Part shown: one piece after another, positions 1 to 11,203 of the stretch
How the letters are laid out: each line of letters opens with the position of its first letter
How positions within the stretch are numbered: the stretch's first letter is position 1
Assembly (NCBI GenBank): GCA_022315425.1
Contig: JAIUPT010000032.1
Coordinates: 186,001 to 250,000, forward strand
Source: Pseudevernia furfuracea
Taxonomy: Eukaryota > Ascomycota > Lecanoromycetes > Lecanorales > Parmeliaceae
Length of the DNA stretch: 64,000 bases
Direction: 5' to 3'
The notes under the pieces: model-generated
Database searches by the model: none
Seen by the model: the letters and a program-made list of their open reading frames with translations, nothing else
What the model was told of the DNA's origin: nothing
Position numbers and translations under genes: made by a program

Positions 1-1
1 A

Positions 2-178
2 AATTTGGAAGGGTTTGAGCCAGAAGATTGTGGCTTGTGCCGTATAATAGATGAGCTAGCTAGCGATTTGCCTATGCGTATGGCTCAGTCACATCTTCGT
101 CAATTACTGAGGCGCAAATCCTACAAGCTTCACGACCCAGCCATTGAAGAACGACCCTCGACGACTAACGCGATTTGA
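2..178 (+). CDS. 3' end of an uncharacterised CDS, cut by the window edge
   Basis: One frame is open from base 2 to a TGA at 176-178 (58 codons). It encodes a charged C-terminus (…IIDELASDLPMRMAQ…) with no stop and ordinary fungal codon use. The start, and most of the protein if real, would lie to the left of the window. I do not recognise the family. A chance open frame of this length is possible, so this is a weak call. Confidence 0.3.
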   Translation, partial: NLEGFEPEDCGLCRIIDELASDLPMRMAQSHLRQLLRRKSYKLHDPAIEERPSTTNAI

Positions 179-1424
179 ACGCGCATCGCAGTAGTCTACG
201 TTGAGTAGCGGTGAAAATGGACTCACAGGGCTGTATCAGGCAAGGCTGAGAGCAAAGTACCATTTGCAAGGCTGCAAACTGGCACCTAAGATTCAGCTAT
301 CTACAGCTGTCTCTGAATCAAAGATCTACCCAGCCAATCTTTTCCGGAGTCCCGACCCCCGGACTCTCAATCTCCGTCCAGAGTGACTGATGAACAGTAA
401 GTACATCGCATCTAATCGAAAACAGGAACAGGAGGGAGGCTCTGTAAGACAAAAAAAAAAGAGCCAGAGTTTTGTTCAAAATTAAAAGCGTCAATTCTTT
501 ACACTGGATCAGCTAAATGGACATGCCGTCGATCTTTCTTCTGTCCCGAAATATTTTGACGTTTTGGGAAGAGGTCGGATCAAAAGACACCATGCTCATG
601 TCAGAAACGGGACAACCTCCTGACAAAGATTGTGATGGAGTCACACGTTTCTAATCGTATCGGCTGCTTTTGTTCCATGACCCCGAAAAAGTTAGGGGTT
701 TTCGGACTGGGATACCTCGAAAACATCACCAAGTTCTCGGGGGTTTGTCCGGCAATCTGTGTTATATGGCGGAAAGGTGGGATGACGCGCTCCGAGCATT
801 GTAAGTATTTCAAGCGTCAAGCCAAGGTATTCCGACACCTTCTTTCAACTGGCAAGGTGAGTACATCCACTATCTGGAGGCTTGAGCCGCTGCCACGTTT
901 GACCGGAATGATCCTACGTCGCTGTCGAATAAATCTGTCCCAAGTCTGGCCTCCAGGACGCATTTGGAAATTGTCTAGGGCAACCTTTGTGACTCGACAC
1001 AACATGGATCAACGGTTGAATTTGGGATCATCGGTTATGGGTAAAATTTAATTGCGAGGTTCTTCCGGTAGTTTGCCCATTTTTGATGCCTCTTCTATCA
1101 TTGCATGATCCACTAAAGGCATTGTCTGTACTTTATCAACGCCAAACACTTAAGGCAGCCATTCTTGTCGCAGGACAAGCAGCATTCAAGCTCCATGCTT
1201 TCATCCTCAAAGGAGTGGATAAGGTCCCCTTCTGAGGCGGTCAAAGGTCTTGGTTGTAGGGACAAAGCGGGAAGATATTGACTTGTTTCCAAACTTAGTG
1301 CTCTTGTCCTCTCGACGACAAAGAAACACAAACGGCAAATTCCCTCCAAAACCTTGATCAGTCGCCCCGGTCTCTTGACTCGGTGCCCTTCAGTGGAGGT
1401 ACAGTACACCATCGCGGCCCCATC
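179..1424. other. Intergenic, no supported gene
   Basis: No open frame here joins into a recognisable protein on either strand. The longest (about 140 codons at 632-1051) lacks family motifs and is matched by open frames on the other strand. The last 100-200 bases are probably promoter and 5' leader of the four-TM gene starting at 1425. Confidence 0.5.
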
Positions 1425-2530
1425 ATGTCGTCCTCCATCCTACCTAGCGGAGCTCCTTCGTTGCCGGTCAACGAAACCGCTCCGCCATCCTACATGCATT
1501 CTCCCAGCGACCCTTCCAAAACATTCTCAGGCATCATAAGCCACCTGAAGCTCGCGCACGATAGTTCCAGCCAAAAGCTGGAAGCGCCAAAGCCCCGATC
1601 TGCTCGCCCGGTCTCGGGTCAAAGTTGCGACGTCCACATGTTTTCGGCCGATGCACCTCGCTCAACGACTCCACGCGCCTCTGCCAGAGAGCCCTTGAAG
1701 ATGAATTCGACCATCATGAGCCACTGCACGCTTCCGGCCTTCCAACCTCCCTCTTCCAAGCCCACACCGAGAGCGTCATGCGTCAACCCACCCGCCGCTT
1801 CGAAGCCCATAGCAAGACCCAAGCACAGCGCACGGCCCAGTTCCAAAGCCCCCGTAAGACCGGAGTACATCACGCAACCGTCGGCCCAAACGCGCTATGT
1901 CGACATGCTCCTCGGTCTCGACACCATACCCCGCTCTCACAACTTATTCGCCTCTTTCAGCACATGGATACTCCTCGCCGGCTTCATCGTCGTTCCTGGC
2001 ACCTTCGTCAGCGTCGAGGACAGCAAGACGCTGCAGAAAGGCGCAAAGAACAGTAAAGTAGAGCATGCCGTGCTCGACACAGTCAAGCACGCTTCTTTGA
2101 TCTGGGTGGCTGGTTTCTGCTGCGTCGTCGGTAGTGCGGGCATGGTGTGGCTTTGGTGGCGGTGGAGGAGTAATTATGTCTGGTTGATCAACAAAATCTT
2201 TTTGTAAGTGGATTGCCATTGCCTTGACTTTCTTTCAAAAAATAGGACTTTACTAAACGTTGCTGCAACAGGGTCGGGCTTCTCAATTCGATAGCCGGGT
2301 TGATCTCGACGCTGATCAACGTCTACTCACAGCAAGGGGGCAGATTCTCCATCACTGCCAAGATCACGGTAATTGCCACGGGGTCTTGCACGGTTGTCAC
2401 CGCGATCCTGTACTTTCTGTACAACTTCTGGATACTGCAGGGGGTAAGGAAAAGGCATCAGAAAGAGTTGGAGCTCGAGTCCGGGAAGCGGGATACGGAG
2501 GCAAAGTGGTACAGGCTACCAGACAATTGA
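1425..2530 (+). CDS. Conserved fungal four-TM membrane protein with a Pro/Ser-rich N-terminus
   Basis: Two exons, 1425-2203 and 2272-2530, joined across a 68-nt intron (GTAAGT donor, TACTAA branch, CAACAG acceptor), give 345 aa. The ATG at 1425 is the first in frame after a stretch without Met. Residues 1-165 are low-complexity Pro/Ser/Ala/Lys-rich and probably cytosolic. Then come four hydrophobic segments at about 176-196, 223-246, 255-275 and 285-308, with a charged C-terminal tail. The segment just before TM1 (LLGLDTIPRSHNL) and the TM layout look like a family widespread in Pezizomycotina that has no assigned function. No catalytic motif or signal peptide is visible. The intron falls inside TM3, so splicing is needed for the last two helices. 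Confidence 0.8.
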
Positions 2531-2929
2531 CGCATATGCTAGCTAGATGATGGATTGGCCACTTGTCTATTGATATATCCAACATTGAGACTCTGGCATA
2601 CATCGAGGTTCTTCTCCTAGCAATCGTGAATGTTGAAAGTCAAGCGCCGGTTCTGATCCCTTGGAATGGCTCCCGCCAGAGAGAAGATGCATCCTGAATT
2701 TTCAGATGATTGCGTCATCCATACTAGTACTTTCTGAGGGTCTCTATGACTCTTCGGCGACTGCCTTTCCTGACGAGCCTCCCAATGGTCACTGTTGTAA
2801 GCAATAGCAAACGACATCATTCCCAGCCTTTCTAGCCACCCCTTTACAGGGGTGGTACATCACTTGTATCATATTCATGTACATAAGGGTGTCTTGCCCC
2901 CTAGATAGTTTCTTGATCAAGGATTCCAT
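2531..2929. other. Intergenic, nothing identified
   Basis: The two neighbouring transcription units converge here (the + strand TM protein and the - strand F-box-like relic), so this should hold their 3' ends. No open frame with family character was seen. Confidence 0.5.
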
Positions 2930-3814
2930 TCAACAGTCACGAGGATGGAATTCCGAGTACTGGGCTTCATGATCCGCCTCGGTCCCTCCATACCAGATAC
3001 CGTCTCCAAGTGAGGACTTCAAGTCATTGTCGACCGTCTGCAAAGGGTTCAATGTAACCTCGGGAGTAAGAAAAGCGTATCCCAAGTTTCAACATTTCTG
3101 AACCCCGTGAAAGTTCGGAGAAGGTCAAGTACCTCCGGTGAGACCTGCTTCCGTGCCCAGAAATTGAAACAGGCAATTGTACTCAATGAGTAATAAGGCA
3201 GCCCTGCCCGCTCACGGCAAAGCCGCTGAACATCTTGGCGAGGAGTAGATTCTTCGTAGAGTGCACCGACCAGCAAGAGGCGGATATCGAGATTCTGGAT
3301 CGCGGACGGTTGGAGGTTTTTGAAAGCGAAGCCCTCCTCCACCTTGGGTAGGTTCATATCGAGTAACTATCCTACAAGTGCCTCGTCTGTAAAGAAGCTG
3401 GGTCACTTCCCGGCATACTGCCTTGGAGGTTTGAAGAATACTGAGGTCATCGGCCACGATGAGATCGATATAGATAATGTCTCGGATCTCACGGGGTAGG
3501 ATACTGAGGGTGGGGCTTGAGATGTGATAAGCAATGAAGGATTTGGATCCGAGAGGATGGAAAGCGTCGAAATGATCCTCGAGTGATTGAAGTAGCTCTG
3601 CAGTGGAGGAATTCTCTGAATTGGCCGAGATCTCGCTCTCATAGAGTCCTATTTTGTATGTGTCAACTATGGCAGTGTTTGTTGTAGAGAAAAAAACGGT
3701 GTCTTTGATGACACCTTCAAGCTTTCTTTGATAGTGTCGGTGGTGGGACTCATGCCGGAAGGAGGAGGAGCCTTGGATCAACTTGTCTTCTGACATCTGA
3801 AGAATTTTCCGCAT
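2930..3814 (-). pseudogene. F-box-like LPxELRDxIY family protein, copy A, frameshifted
   Basis: From an ATG at 3814 the frame reads to a short form of the motif (ILPREIRDIIYIDL) followed by LLYRRGTCRIV. It then drops out of register: the next family segment (EEGFAFKNLQP…TGFRNVETW) lies one base off (about 3357-3050). The family C-terminus (DGIWYGG…EFHPR) lies in a third register and ends in TGA at 2930-2932. No GT..AG intron of usable size explains either shift, so I call it a pseudogene with at least two indels. The block between the motif and the LLYRR segment, present in the 7.1-7.9 kb copy, is missing here. Members of this family are fungal proteins of about 200-300 aa with an F-box-like or 2EXR-like N-terminus and unknown function. 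Confidence 0.65.
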
Positions 3815-3948
3815 AGCGGATTTATTAGGGGATAGTTCAAGAAGTTATCCATAGAAAAAGGGTTATACTCGGCCGCAATGCAGATCCACTAGTCTTTTAC
3901 GATAGGTATTAAAGGTCCCGATTCGATTGGACACTGGTTCCGATACGT

Positions 3949-4394
3949 TCAGCCCCGACACCTCTGTTTCAAGGTTGAAGAACTACCCAAATATGGAAGC
4001 TTGGATGGGACTAGCCTCCGGAACGGCCTTCTAGCAGTGTATTGCTTGAGTGAGGGTGGCAGGGTTTCAAGGGGCAGCTTCACTTGTATGAGTACTCCAA
4101 AAGCGATGGGATGGCTGTAAATGATATCACATAATTCTCTGGCAAGAGTGAGATAGTCGCACGGTTTGGGCCGCTCGCCAAGGCTGCTGAGGGTGGCTTC
4201 ACTTTCGGAGAAATCAGGATGTGTAAATGTGGGAATGGAAGGTCCGTCTTGAAGTTGTGGCCGGCTGGTGAAACTCGTGACACAAATCTCTTCTGTGAAT
4301 CCTTGCGAATTTGTAGAGGCCAAGGCTTGGGAGAAGTTGCAGCAAGCCATACATATTCATACTGAATCCCAGGCCAAAGCAGAGCACGTCCCAC
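3949..4394 (-). pseudogene. F-box-like LPxELRDxIY family, copy B, degenerate fragment
   Basis: The only family hallmark is a diverged motif, LTLARELCDIIYSHPIAFG, followed by a few residues resembling the first half of the family. The frame then runs into unrelated sequence and stops. The middle and C-terminal blocks recognisable in the 7.1-7.9 kb copy are absent. Copy A lies 134 bp further along in the same orientation, consistent with an old tandem duplication. The boundaries given are those of the open frame, not of a functional gene. Confidence 0.45.
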
Positions 4395-5180
4395 GGCCCC
4401 CGGATGCAGTTGAGGGCGTTTCTGGCGGTGGTACGATCACTTCGAGGTCAATAGGCGACGGGATGGGAGTGCTGTTGCAGGCCGGTCTCATGCAAGGGGC
4501 AAAACCCTTGAGTTGATGTACGTCGTGATGAGGTGATCAAGTCGGAAAGCTTTCAAGTGTGAGTTGGTGTGCGATGCAGGTGAAAGCTCTCTGGTGGAGA
4601 AAGAAGGAAACTCAGGGCACATCCTCGGGAGGGTAACAGAGCGTATCCTTCTGGGGCCGAAAACAATGCTAGATGATATGTTCGTCGCAGAAACCTCTTC
4701 TTGAGAACCTCCATTCCTACCGTTGAAGAAGGGAAGCTTTAGACAACAAGTCCATATGGAAACTTTTGCCCCTAGTGTCAGTATCCACGTTTGCTATCTA
4801 TCTCCCGACCTTTCCCACAGCAGATTTTGACACAGAATTCTACTATCCTTCACATTGCTCCAACTTCATTGACTGTCTTTTCTTCTCCGAACTGGGTCAA
4901 GGCGTTGTATTTATCCTCTTCGTCGTACGCGCTTTACGAAGAGTCAATGTCCTTATACCGGCGCCACACTTCATCCCCTGATCGGTGAGTCTAACCTGTT
5001 GTCGCAGGTCCTTTTCTTAGTCTCTTGGCGGTGTCCGTCCGATGAGGCTGTGCCTGCAAAGCGACGTCAAGTTACATAATCCGTGCCTCCTCATAAAGCC
5101 TGATTCAAAATGCCTTCTGCTGCTCCTCATAAACAACCGAAGAAGCATGAGCTCTTTTGCTATCAGGCTGAGGAAATAAG
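4395..5180. other. Intergenic, promoter side of the STAND N-terminal-domain gene
   Basis: No open frame with family character was found. The ATG-proximal part (about 4980-5180) is likely the 5' leader of the gene starting at 5181. It contains GTGAGT at 4985 followed downstream by pyrimidine-rich stretches, so an intron in the leader is possible. Confidence 0.4.
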
Positions 5181-6787
5181 ATGGAGGCCGTCGCCGCTGC
5201 AGCCAGCATCGCAGGCATCGTCACAGTGGTTGGTCAGAGCATCGACGGCCTCATCAAATTCAGCGATTTCTTTTCCGACCTTTCATCAGCGCCCAAAACA
5301 ATCAGTCGGCTTCTAGACGACATCAATTCGCTTATCCAAGTGCTGCGCAACATTGGCGATGTCCTTGAGCGGGCAGAGGCGCGGCGACTGAACCAGAATT
5401 TCGCTTTGCTAGATGTCAAACTTGAGGATTGCGCAAAAGACGTACAGGTCTGGCTGGCGACCGCGAGGGTGCTGCGACCTGCTTCTAACGGTGGAGGGAA
5501 AGCTTGGCTAAAGAAGTTCCGCCTGGCGGTGAATAATACTGCTATCCAGACGATAAGGGAAGAGATTGGGAAGCACAAGCAGACTCTATGCCTCAGTCTT
5601 GCTGTCTTTGGGAGGTACAAAGACCACTTGCTCTCTTAGATTCGTACGAGTCATCAGGCATTGACAACAAATTTAGGAATATAGACATCGATACCTCTGA
5701 CCAGGTTCATCAGATCGGCGGCCGATTCGATGAGGCTCTCTCAAACTCGCTGTATATTCATGGTGCTCACGAGAAGGCGCTTAGGCGAATTGAGCATTAT
5801 TCAATGACTAGTATGCATAGCTCTGCCCATAGCATCAGAAGCATGAACAGTATCCACACGGAGCTGTCAAGGCTCGAAGCCATGATTACCAGCGCCAGTA
5901 TTAGGCACGCGTCAGAGACTGAGACTGGGAATAGCCATATAAGGCGTGGCTCCACCAGTACTGAAAGAGGGGTTTCCGCCGCCGAAGGAGGGAACCGGGA
6001 TTCAAATTTGTCGGTTTCTAGTCCATTGCCTGAACACAGGGGGGAGAGCTCTATTGCCAGAGACTCTGGCATTGAACTCGCCCCACGAAAGAACTCCTTT
6101 GATGAGACCGGAAAAAGCATTGATCGCAGTAGTCAATCCCAACGGACAGGGGAAATAGGTGTAGAGCGCTGTGTTCAACCTGATTATCAAATATCTTCCG
6201 CGGATTATCGCTCATTCCTGGATGCATCTGACGATATCAACAATCTATCTATGGAAAGTCCTGCAGACGGAGGGAACAAAAGTAGCTTCTTGTATGCGAA
6301 GTTTTCCCAGAAATCCGAGCGGCGCCTGCACGAGAGCCCAGCGCTTGAGATTGATCGCGGCGCCATCCACGGTATACTACGGCAGACTTTAGCAAGTGCC
6401 TACCCGCCTGAGATCGTGGATTACGTATCAATACGGCAGGTCACAGCTCTTTGTGAAGATCACATAGATTTACTTGATAAAAGACCAAGTGTTGAGATGT
6501 CGGCAATTGGGAAGATGAAAGAAATAGGCTACGTAGACCATGGTACTGCACATTCATCTATGATTAATCTGAGGAGCCAACTGATCGAGCTTCGAAATGC
6601 TATCACGATCTCTAAGGAGAAGTGTATCCAAGCAGGCTATTCGCTATCAGAGTTGGACAAGCTGCTTTTCCGACCGGGTAGCGGCAGCTACGCACCCGGC
6701 GACCGACAGCCGCGGATTCCAAAGAGCGATAGCGGAGATGACAGTTCCAGTGTCTACTCCGAAGACTTTCACTCGCCTGCCGAGTGA
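5181..6787 (+). CDS. Stand-alone fungal STAND N-terminal (helo-like/SesA-like) domain protein
   Basis: Exons 5181-5614 and 5677-6787 join over a 62-nt intron (GTACAA donor, ATTTAG acceptor) to give 514 aa. The junction restores …LAVFGR|NIDIDTSDQ…, which fits the family. The first 150 residues (start MEAVAAAASIAGIVTVVGQS) are a helical bundle of the type found before NACHT/NB-ARC modules in fungal STAND proteins. They have an amphipathic N-terminus, the kind of helix that acts in membrane association or signalling in helo-like domains. The remaining 350 residues are Ser-rich with two helical stretches (about 170-250 and 390-470) and an acidic, Ser-rich end. No P-loop, WD or ankyrin repeat follows, so this is not a full STAND receptor. 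It could be a partner or adaptor for one; that role is inference. Confidence 0.75.
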
Positions 6788-7137
6788 ACTGGAACTTGTC
6801 GTCAAGGGTAAATGTGGGTTTTGGTGAATTAGATGAGTCTACCGTAGGCTATCTACAAGCAGCCGAGACCAGTAGCACCGCCTTTAGACATGAGTCAGCC
6901 TCTGTTCCCATCAAATCGAGAGAATTCAGAGATTCTCAAGGATTCTCTCAAGGACTCTTATACCAGCTCCCGAGGACTGAGGCGGGGATTCCAGGGTTTG
7001 GAGGACTTGCACTTGGCGCAGTAGGCCCTATGATCCCTCCTTGAAGCTCGACCACATCATGGCCTTGGTACTACTCTGGTAAATAGATTCCGTTTATTTG
7101 ATAGATACAGTAAACCGTGTTCAGCGCATCAGATTGA
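6788..7137. other. Intergenic, short internal repeats only
   Basis: A short imperfect duplication (GATTCTCAAGGATTCTCTCAAGGACTC, here given as units of GATTCTCAAG-type) lies at about 6931-6957. Otherwise this is the 3' flank shared by two converging units, with no supported gene. Confidence 0.4.
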
Positions 7138-7922
7138 TCAAGACAAACCTTGCTGACTATCGCCCAGCTTGCAAGTATCCATCTCACGCCACAAACGCCG
7201 CCTCGCTCGTTGATGATGTACTAAACGATAGCCTCCCTCAACATAGCCTGCATCACTCTTTCCCAAGGTTATCGCCAACCTCTCATCTAACGCATCATAC
7301 AATGGAACCATATGATCGAAACTCCATCCTGACCTCCAATGCCACCGTCCTATCTTCACCTCCACAGTTTGAACCCCGTCAAATGACCCAACGCGTCTTT
7401 GAAAGCCTCTACAGCCCTAGGGGACTCCATTAAGTAATTGACGTCTAAGATAGATCCGAATTCCACCACGCAACGTATGCGCGGGACACCAGGATTGGAC
7501 TTCGCAAAATAGTTGATACGCATCGTTGCGAATCTGACGATGTCAAGCCGATTGTAACCGATCTTAAGAGCCTCGCAGACATTGAGGCGGAGGATGATGT
7601 CCTGCAGGTTGGTGATAGCTTGCATGTTATTGATATCTTTATGCAGAGGAGGCGAGTCGGCCGAGAAAATGTCGAAGCGAAATTGGCCGTCTCTGTAGAG
7701 TACTCTCTTTGCCTCTTCGTATGTTGATCTTGACACGTTTAAGATCGCCAGGTGGGTATGCTGATGCAGTTGAAGACATGAAGAGATTCCTCCGGTGTGA
7801 GGGACCTTGACTAAGAACGTCGTTATCAGAAGGTACTCGTAGATGTAGTCGCGCAGCTCTTGCGGTAACGACAAGAAAGCTGATCTGGGTTCGAGCATCT
7901 GAGTCATCTCCGGGGAAGCCAT
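7138..7922 (-). pseudogene. F-box-like LPxELRDxIY family protein, copy C, single-base frameshift
   Basis: The best preserved copy. From ATG 7922 the frame gives 188 aa: the motif FLSLPQELRDYIYEYLL, the LAILNVSRSTYEEAKRVLYRDG block and a C-terminal half ending …LTGFKLWR and a stop at 7356. One base away the expected continuation is intact: TVEVKIGRWHWRSGW…, through SDAGYVEGGYRL, to a stop at 7138. Adding back one A in the short A-run at 7368-7370 (read on the minus strand) would join the two as …GFKTVEVKIGR. So either the gene carries a recent one-base deletion or the base is a sequencing error. If the shorter form is expressed, it lacks the last quarter of the family fold. Confidence 0.7.
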
Positions 7923-8153
7923 TGTAGATTGTGGAGGCAGAAACGGGAGTGTGCTGACGGAAGGAAATTAAAGGGATCAGGTACTCTGACTCAATAAACA
8001 CCTTCCAACACAGGCGACCGAAAAACTCAAACCCTAGAAGATTTGACACCGGTAAGAGCATTGACGCCACCGCCATCATCTTCCTTGGTCAGCGCACATC
8101 TCTCGCAATCAGACCATAGCACTTAGCCCATACCCACTATACATTGAATAAAC

Positions 8154-8474
8154 ATGAATTCCACACAGGATCTTCCATTTCGGTTTCTTTCCCTCCCCCA
8201 AGGACTCCGCGACGACATCTACAGCGACATCCCCACTACAACTTACATCGTCAACCTTACCCAACCGTGGATCTATCTCGCCGCCCGTGAATATGGTCAA
8301 CTTCCACCATTACAACACTTAGCGTCCTCTCACCTTGCCATCCTCCGAGTCTCCAAATCAGTCCACTATGAGGCGAAACAAGTCCTCTTCAGACTCAGTA
8401 TCTTTCGTTTCGTGATCAGTTCCACTGGCTTACCGCAAGTCCACCGTCTACAAAAGCATTCCCTAAATGAGTGA
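8154..8474 (+). pseudogene. F-box-like LPxELRDxIY family protein, copy D, truncated
   Basis: ATG 8154 opens an in-frame N-terminal half (FLSLPQGLRDDIYSDI, then LAILRVSKSVHYEAKQVLFR) close to copy C in order and spacing. The frame stops at 8474, after about 106 residues, where the family should continue for another 150. The minus-strand membrane-protein gene begins only 128 bp further on, so the 3' half has been lost by deletion or rearrangement. Orientation is opposite to copies A-C; copies C and D are divergent, 231 bp apart. Confidence 0.6.
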
Positions 8475-8601
8475 GTAACCAGTAACGTGATACTCTTTGT
8501 CAAGCACCAGATGGTAAGTTGGATAAACGTGACCGGGTGATTTGATGATGGCAAACAAGATCTGTTCTCGAGCTCTGATATCTTGTCCCGACCATTCCAG
8601 C

Positions 8602-10564
8602 TCAATGACTATGAGTCCCCCGCCTAGTGACATTGTTCCAAGTATCTGATACCTTCCCAAGCAGCCGTTGAACGGCTTCAGTGATGCTTCCCCAATACTT
8701 AGGTACATCTTCAGAGAAGAATTCCGGGATCGTGGTTGTGAGAAATCTGGGGATTCTGGTTGTGAAGAAATGCGGTACGGTTTCGGGGACCAACCCCCCC
8801 AGCCATTGAACAAAAAGGCGGTCGTCGGGATCGTTTAATGGAAGCGCCAATACCACGAAGACGAAAGAAAGAACTAGAATCCAAATCGATCCTGTCACAT
8901 TGACATTTTGCCATCCCTGGCTCATGAACAGGAAAGTATCATCGCAAATGGCCGGATCCGCATCGAGTTTTTGTAGCCCAGGGTAAGAAGCCGCAGTACC
9001 CTGGGCAATGTTACGGGCGTCGACTTGGATACGCGCAAGTGATGTCTCGAACAGTTGCCGAGCTTCGACTTTCCACTGCTCTTTGGCGAGGGGGAGAGAT
9101 TCCCATCCCCGAACCAGCTTTTGCGCAGCGAGTCCATTGCCAAGACGATAGTTGATTGTGTCGGAGATATTGGACCACAGCAAAGCGAATACCATTAACA
9201 AAAAGCCACCTCGAGTGTGAGCGTCTCTGATGTCGAAAGTAGGTTCGGGTAGATATGGCTTCCAATCTCCAAAGCTACTCGGGTCCCGCCAAATGGTCGT
9301 GTCCACGCAAGCGAGAACAGAGGCATGTTGTCCTGTGTACCGCCAACGGGGTTCATCGCTAGAATTGATGTAGAATTTTGTATTTGCGGGGAAGATCGGA
9401 TCGTCACTTTGCGTGAGGTAAGAGATCTTCTGTGGATGGATGAACATCAATGTGAGAGTTGAACCCTTTGGAGGCGTTAGGCCCGGTATCGGGTCATAGG
9501 CAGGTCCTGAAAGGACGGTGCTTTAGAGTGGATGTCATCAGCTCTGACTCGGCGTCCAGAAGGGATGTGAACAACATACTCGACGAGATAGCGTGCTTGC
9601 CACTCAAGGTTGCTGTCACGAGTCTTTTTTTGCCATGTGAACGGAAAGCCATTGCTAGAGCCATAATTGTAGGTATGTGTGTAGATTCCGTCATTTTTGC
9701 TCGTGGAAATGTACGTTTCGTTTCCATTCAAAGGCGCGCAGGTAGTGTTTCTCTGGAACTGGAACGTTTCAGGTGCATGAATACCTACCATCGCGGCGTC
9801 AGTAGGACCTGTAGAGAGTTGCAAGGCGGACGACATATTCTCGTGGCACATTCCATCAACGAATGGACAGGGGCCATCCGAAGGCGTGTAGGAGATCGAT
9901 TTCTGGACGAAGAAGTTGCAGCCGTTTGCTCCACTCGTTGTGTGGTAGCAACTCTTTGCCAGTTGGGCACTATCCAATTGTGCTTGAAAAGCAAAGGGAC
10001 CGAGTGCGCCTTGAGACTGTGATGAATTAGAGGCGGGGACGTAGAGTCCGCATGCTAAGTTAGTGGAGAGGGCTTTGCTGTCCGTCGCCAGGTAGGCCGT
10101 GGCAACACCGCAAGCAAGAAAGCCGGCGTAGGTGATTAGAAAGAAGATGATCTTTGCGACCCGAGGCGAAAGAGGCTCTCTATTCAGCTGAATATCCGGT
10201 GCCGTGCCGTCGTCGAGTCGATGACTGCCTTCTCCTATTTCTTGAATGATTTCCGAAAGCAAATGAAAAGCTCTGGCTTCAGGAGCCGTCGGAGCTCTTC
10301 TCATCCCATCCGCCTCATCCACAGCAGTTGGCTCGCGGGCTTTGAGATACAATCGAAAGATGCGTCCAAGAGCGATTGTCACCACGATACCCAAGATATT
10401 TGTCCAGATGTTGGCCCGGGAATTGCTACACAGCCACTGGGTCTCTGCATATGGGTGTCAGCTTGATGTTATGATCCAGGTACCATCGCCTTACGCGTTC
10501 CCCAGGTCCGACTGTAATCAATCTACCATCCAACATGAATGTCTTGCGAAGGAGTTGTCGACAT
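8602..10564 (-). pseudogene. Large fungal multi-TM membrane protein with an in-frame TAG at codon 14
   Basis: Three exons on the minus strand fit in phase: 10564-10495, 10444-9580 and 9520-8602 (introns of 50 and 59 nt, donors GTAAGG and GTATGT). Together they encode about 617 codons. The first exon reads MSTTPSQDIHVGW, TAG, IDYSRTW. Related fungal proteins have an aromatic residue (VGxWxDW/YS) at this place, so TGG to TAG is likely. The rest has TM segments near AKIIFFLITYAGFLACG, GGFLLMVFALLWSNI and SIWILVLSFVFVVLALPL. Between them is a long, probably extracytosolic region with several Cys and N-glycosylation sites. The family is expanded in Pezizomycotina and has no known function. A start at a later Met would drop the first hydrophobic helix. 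If an unseen splice removes the TAG, the gene is intact. Confidence 0.6.
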
Positions 10565-11203
10565 GAGAATGACGTTGGAAAATATAGTAAAGATGGGCAA
10601 CTACTAATCTCTTGCAGTGGATTATAACAGCACTAGCCAGCCTGATGTTCAGAGGCTTAAATAACAAAAATGTTTGTGTGAAAGGGACGGTTCTACCCAG
10701 GTTGTACAACATAGGTCTGGGGATCCGTCGAAGTAGCGATACAGAAACTGCGCAACCAGACATTCTGTTTTTCAATCTACCACCACTAGAGTACAGCCCA
10801 CGGCTGACGTAGCCTCAGCCAAAGTCTGCGGCTTGCGGTGTCATACTCAGATACACAAATTCCACCCGCAAGTCCTGACCACCCTCTTTCCTTCCCACCT
10901 TCTCAAGTCAGTTGTCTCTTCAAATCAGGACATACATAGTCTTGGCGTTGTGTCATACGGTCGACGTTTTAGCGTTTTAGCGTGGGGGCAAAGTGTGGCT
11001 GTGATACATATTACCCGGCTCTTTGCTGTCAATCCATCATGTGGTGACCGGGCGTAGAAAGCCATCTTCCCATTTTCCCATCTTCTCATCTTCCGGCATT
11101 GATACAGCTCCTTCACTCTTTTCCCCCACGTAAAGAGCGGCGCATACCATAGTCAGCTCTATGTTCTTGGCCTGATGCCGTCCCATTAGTCTCTCGATTC
11201 CCG
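10565..11203. other. Intergenic, no supported gene
   Basis: Upstream of the minus-strand membrane protein and downstream of the minus-strand SDR. Only short open frames without family character were seen. Confidence 0.5.

Noticed and set aside
632..1051. Open frame of about 140 codons near the left edge
   Set aside because: Begins with ATG but has no family motif, no splice logic and overlapping open frames on the other strand with equal length.
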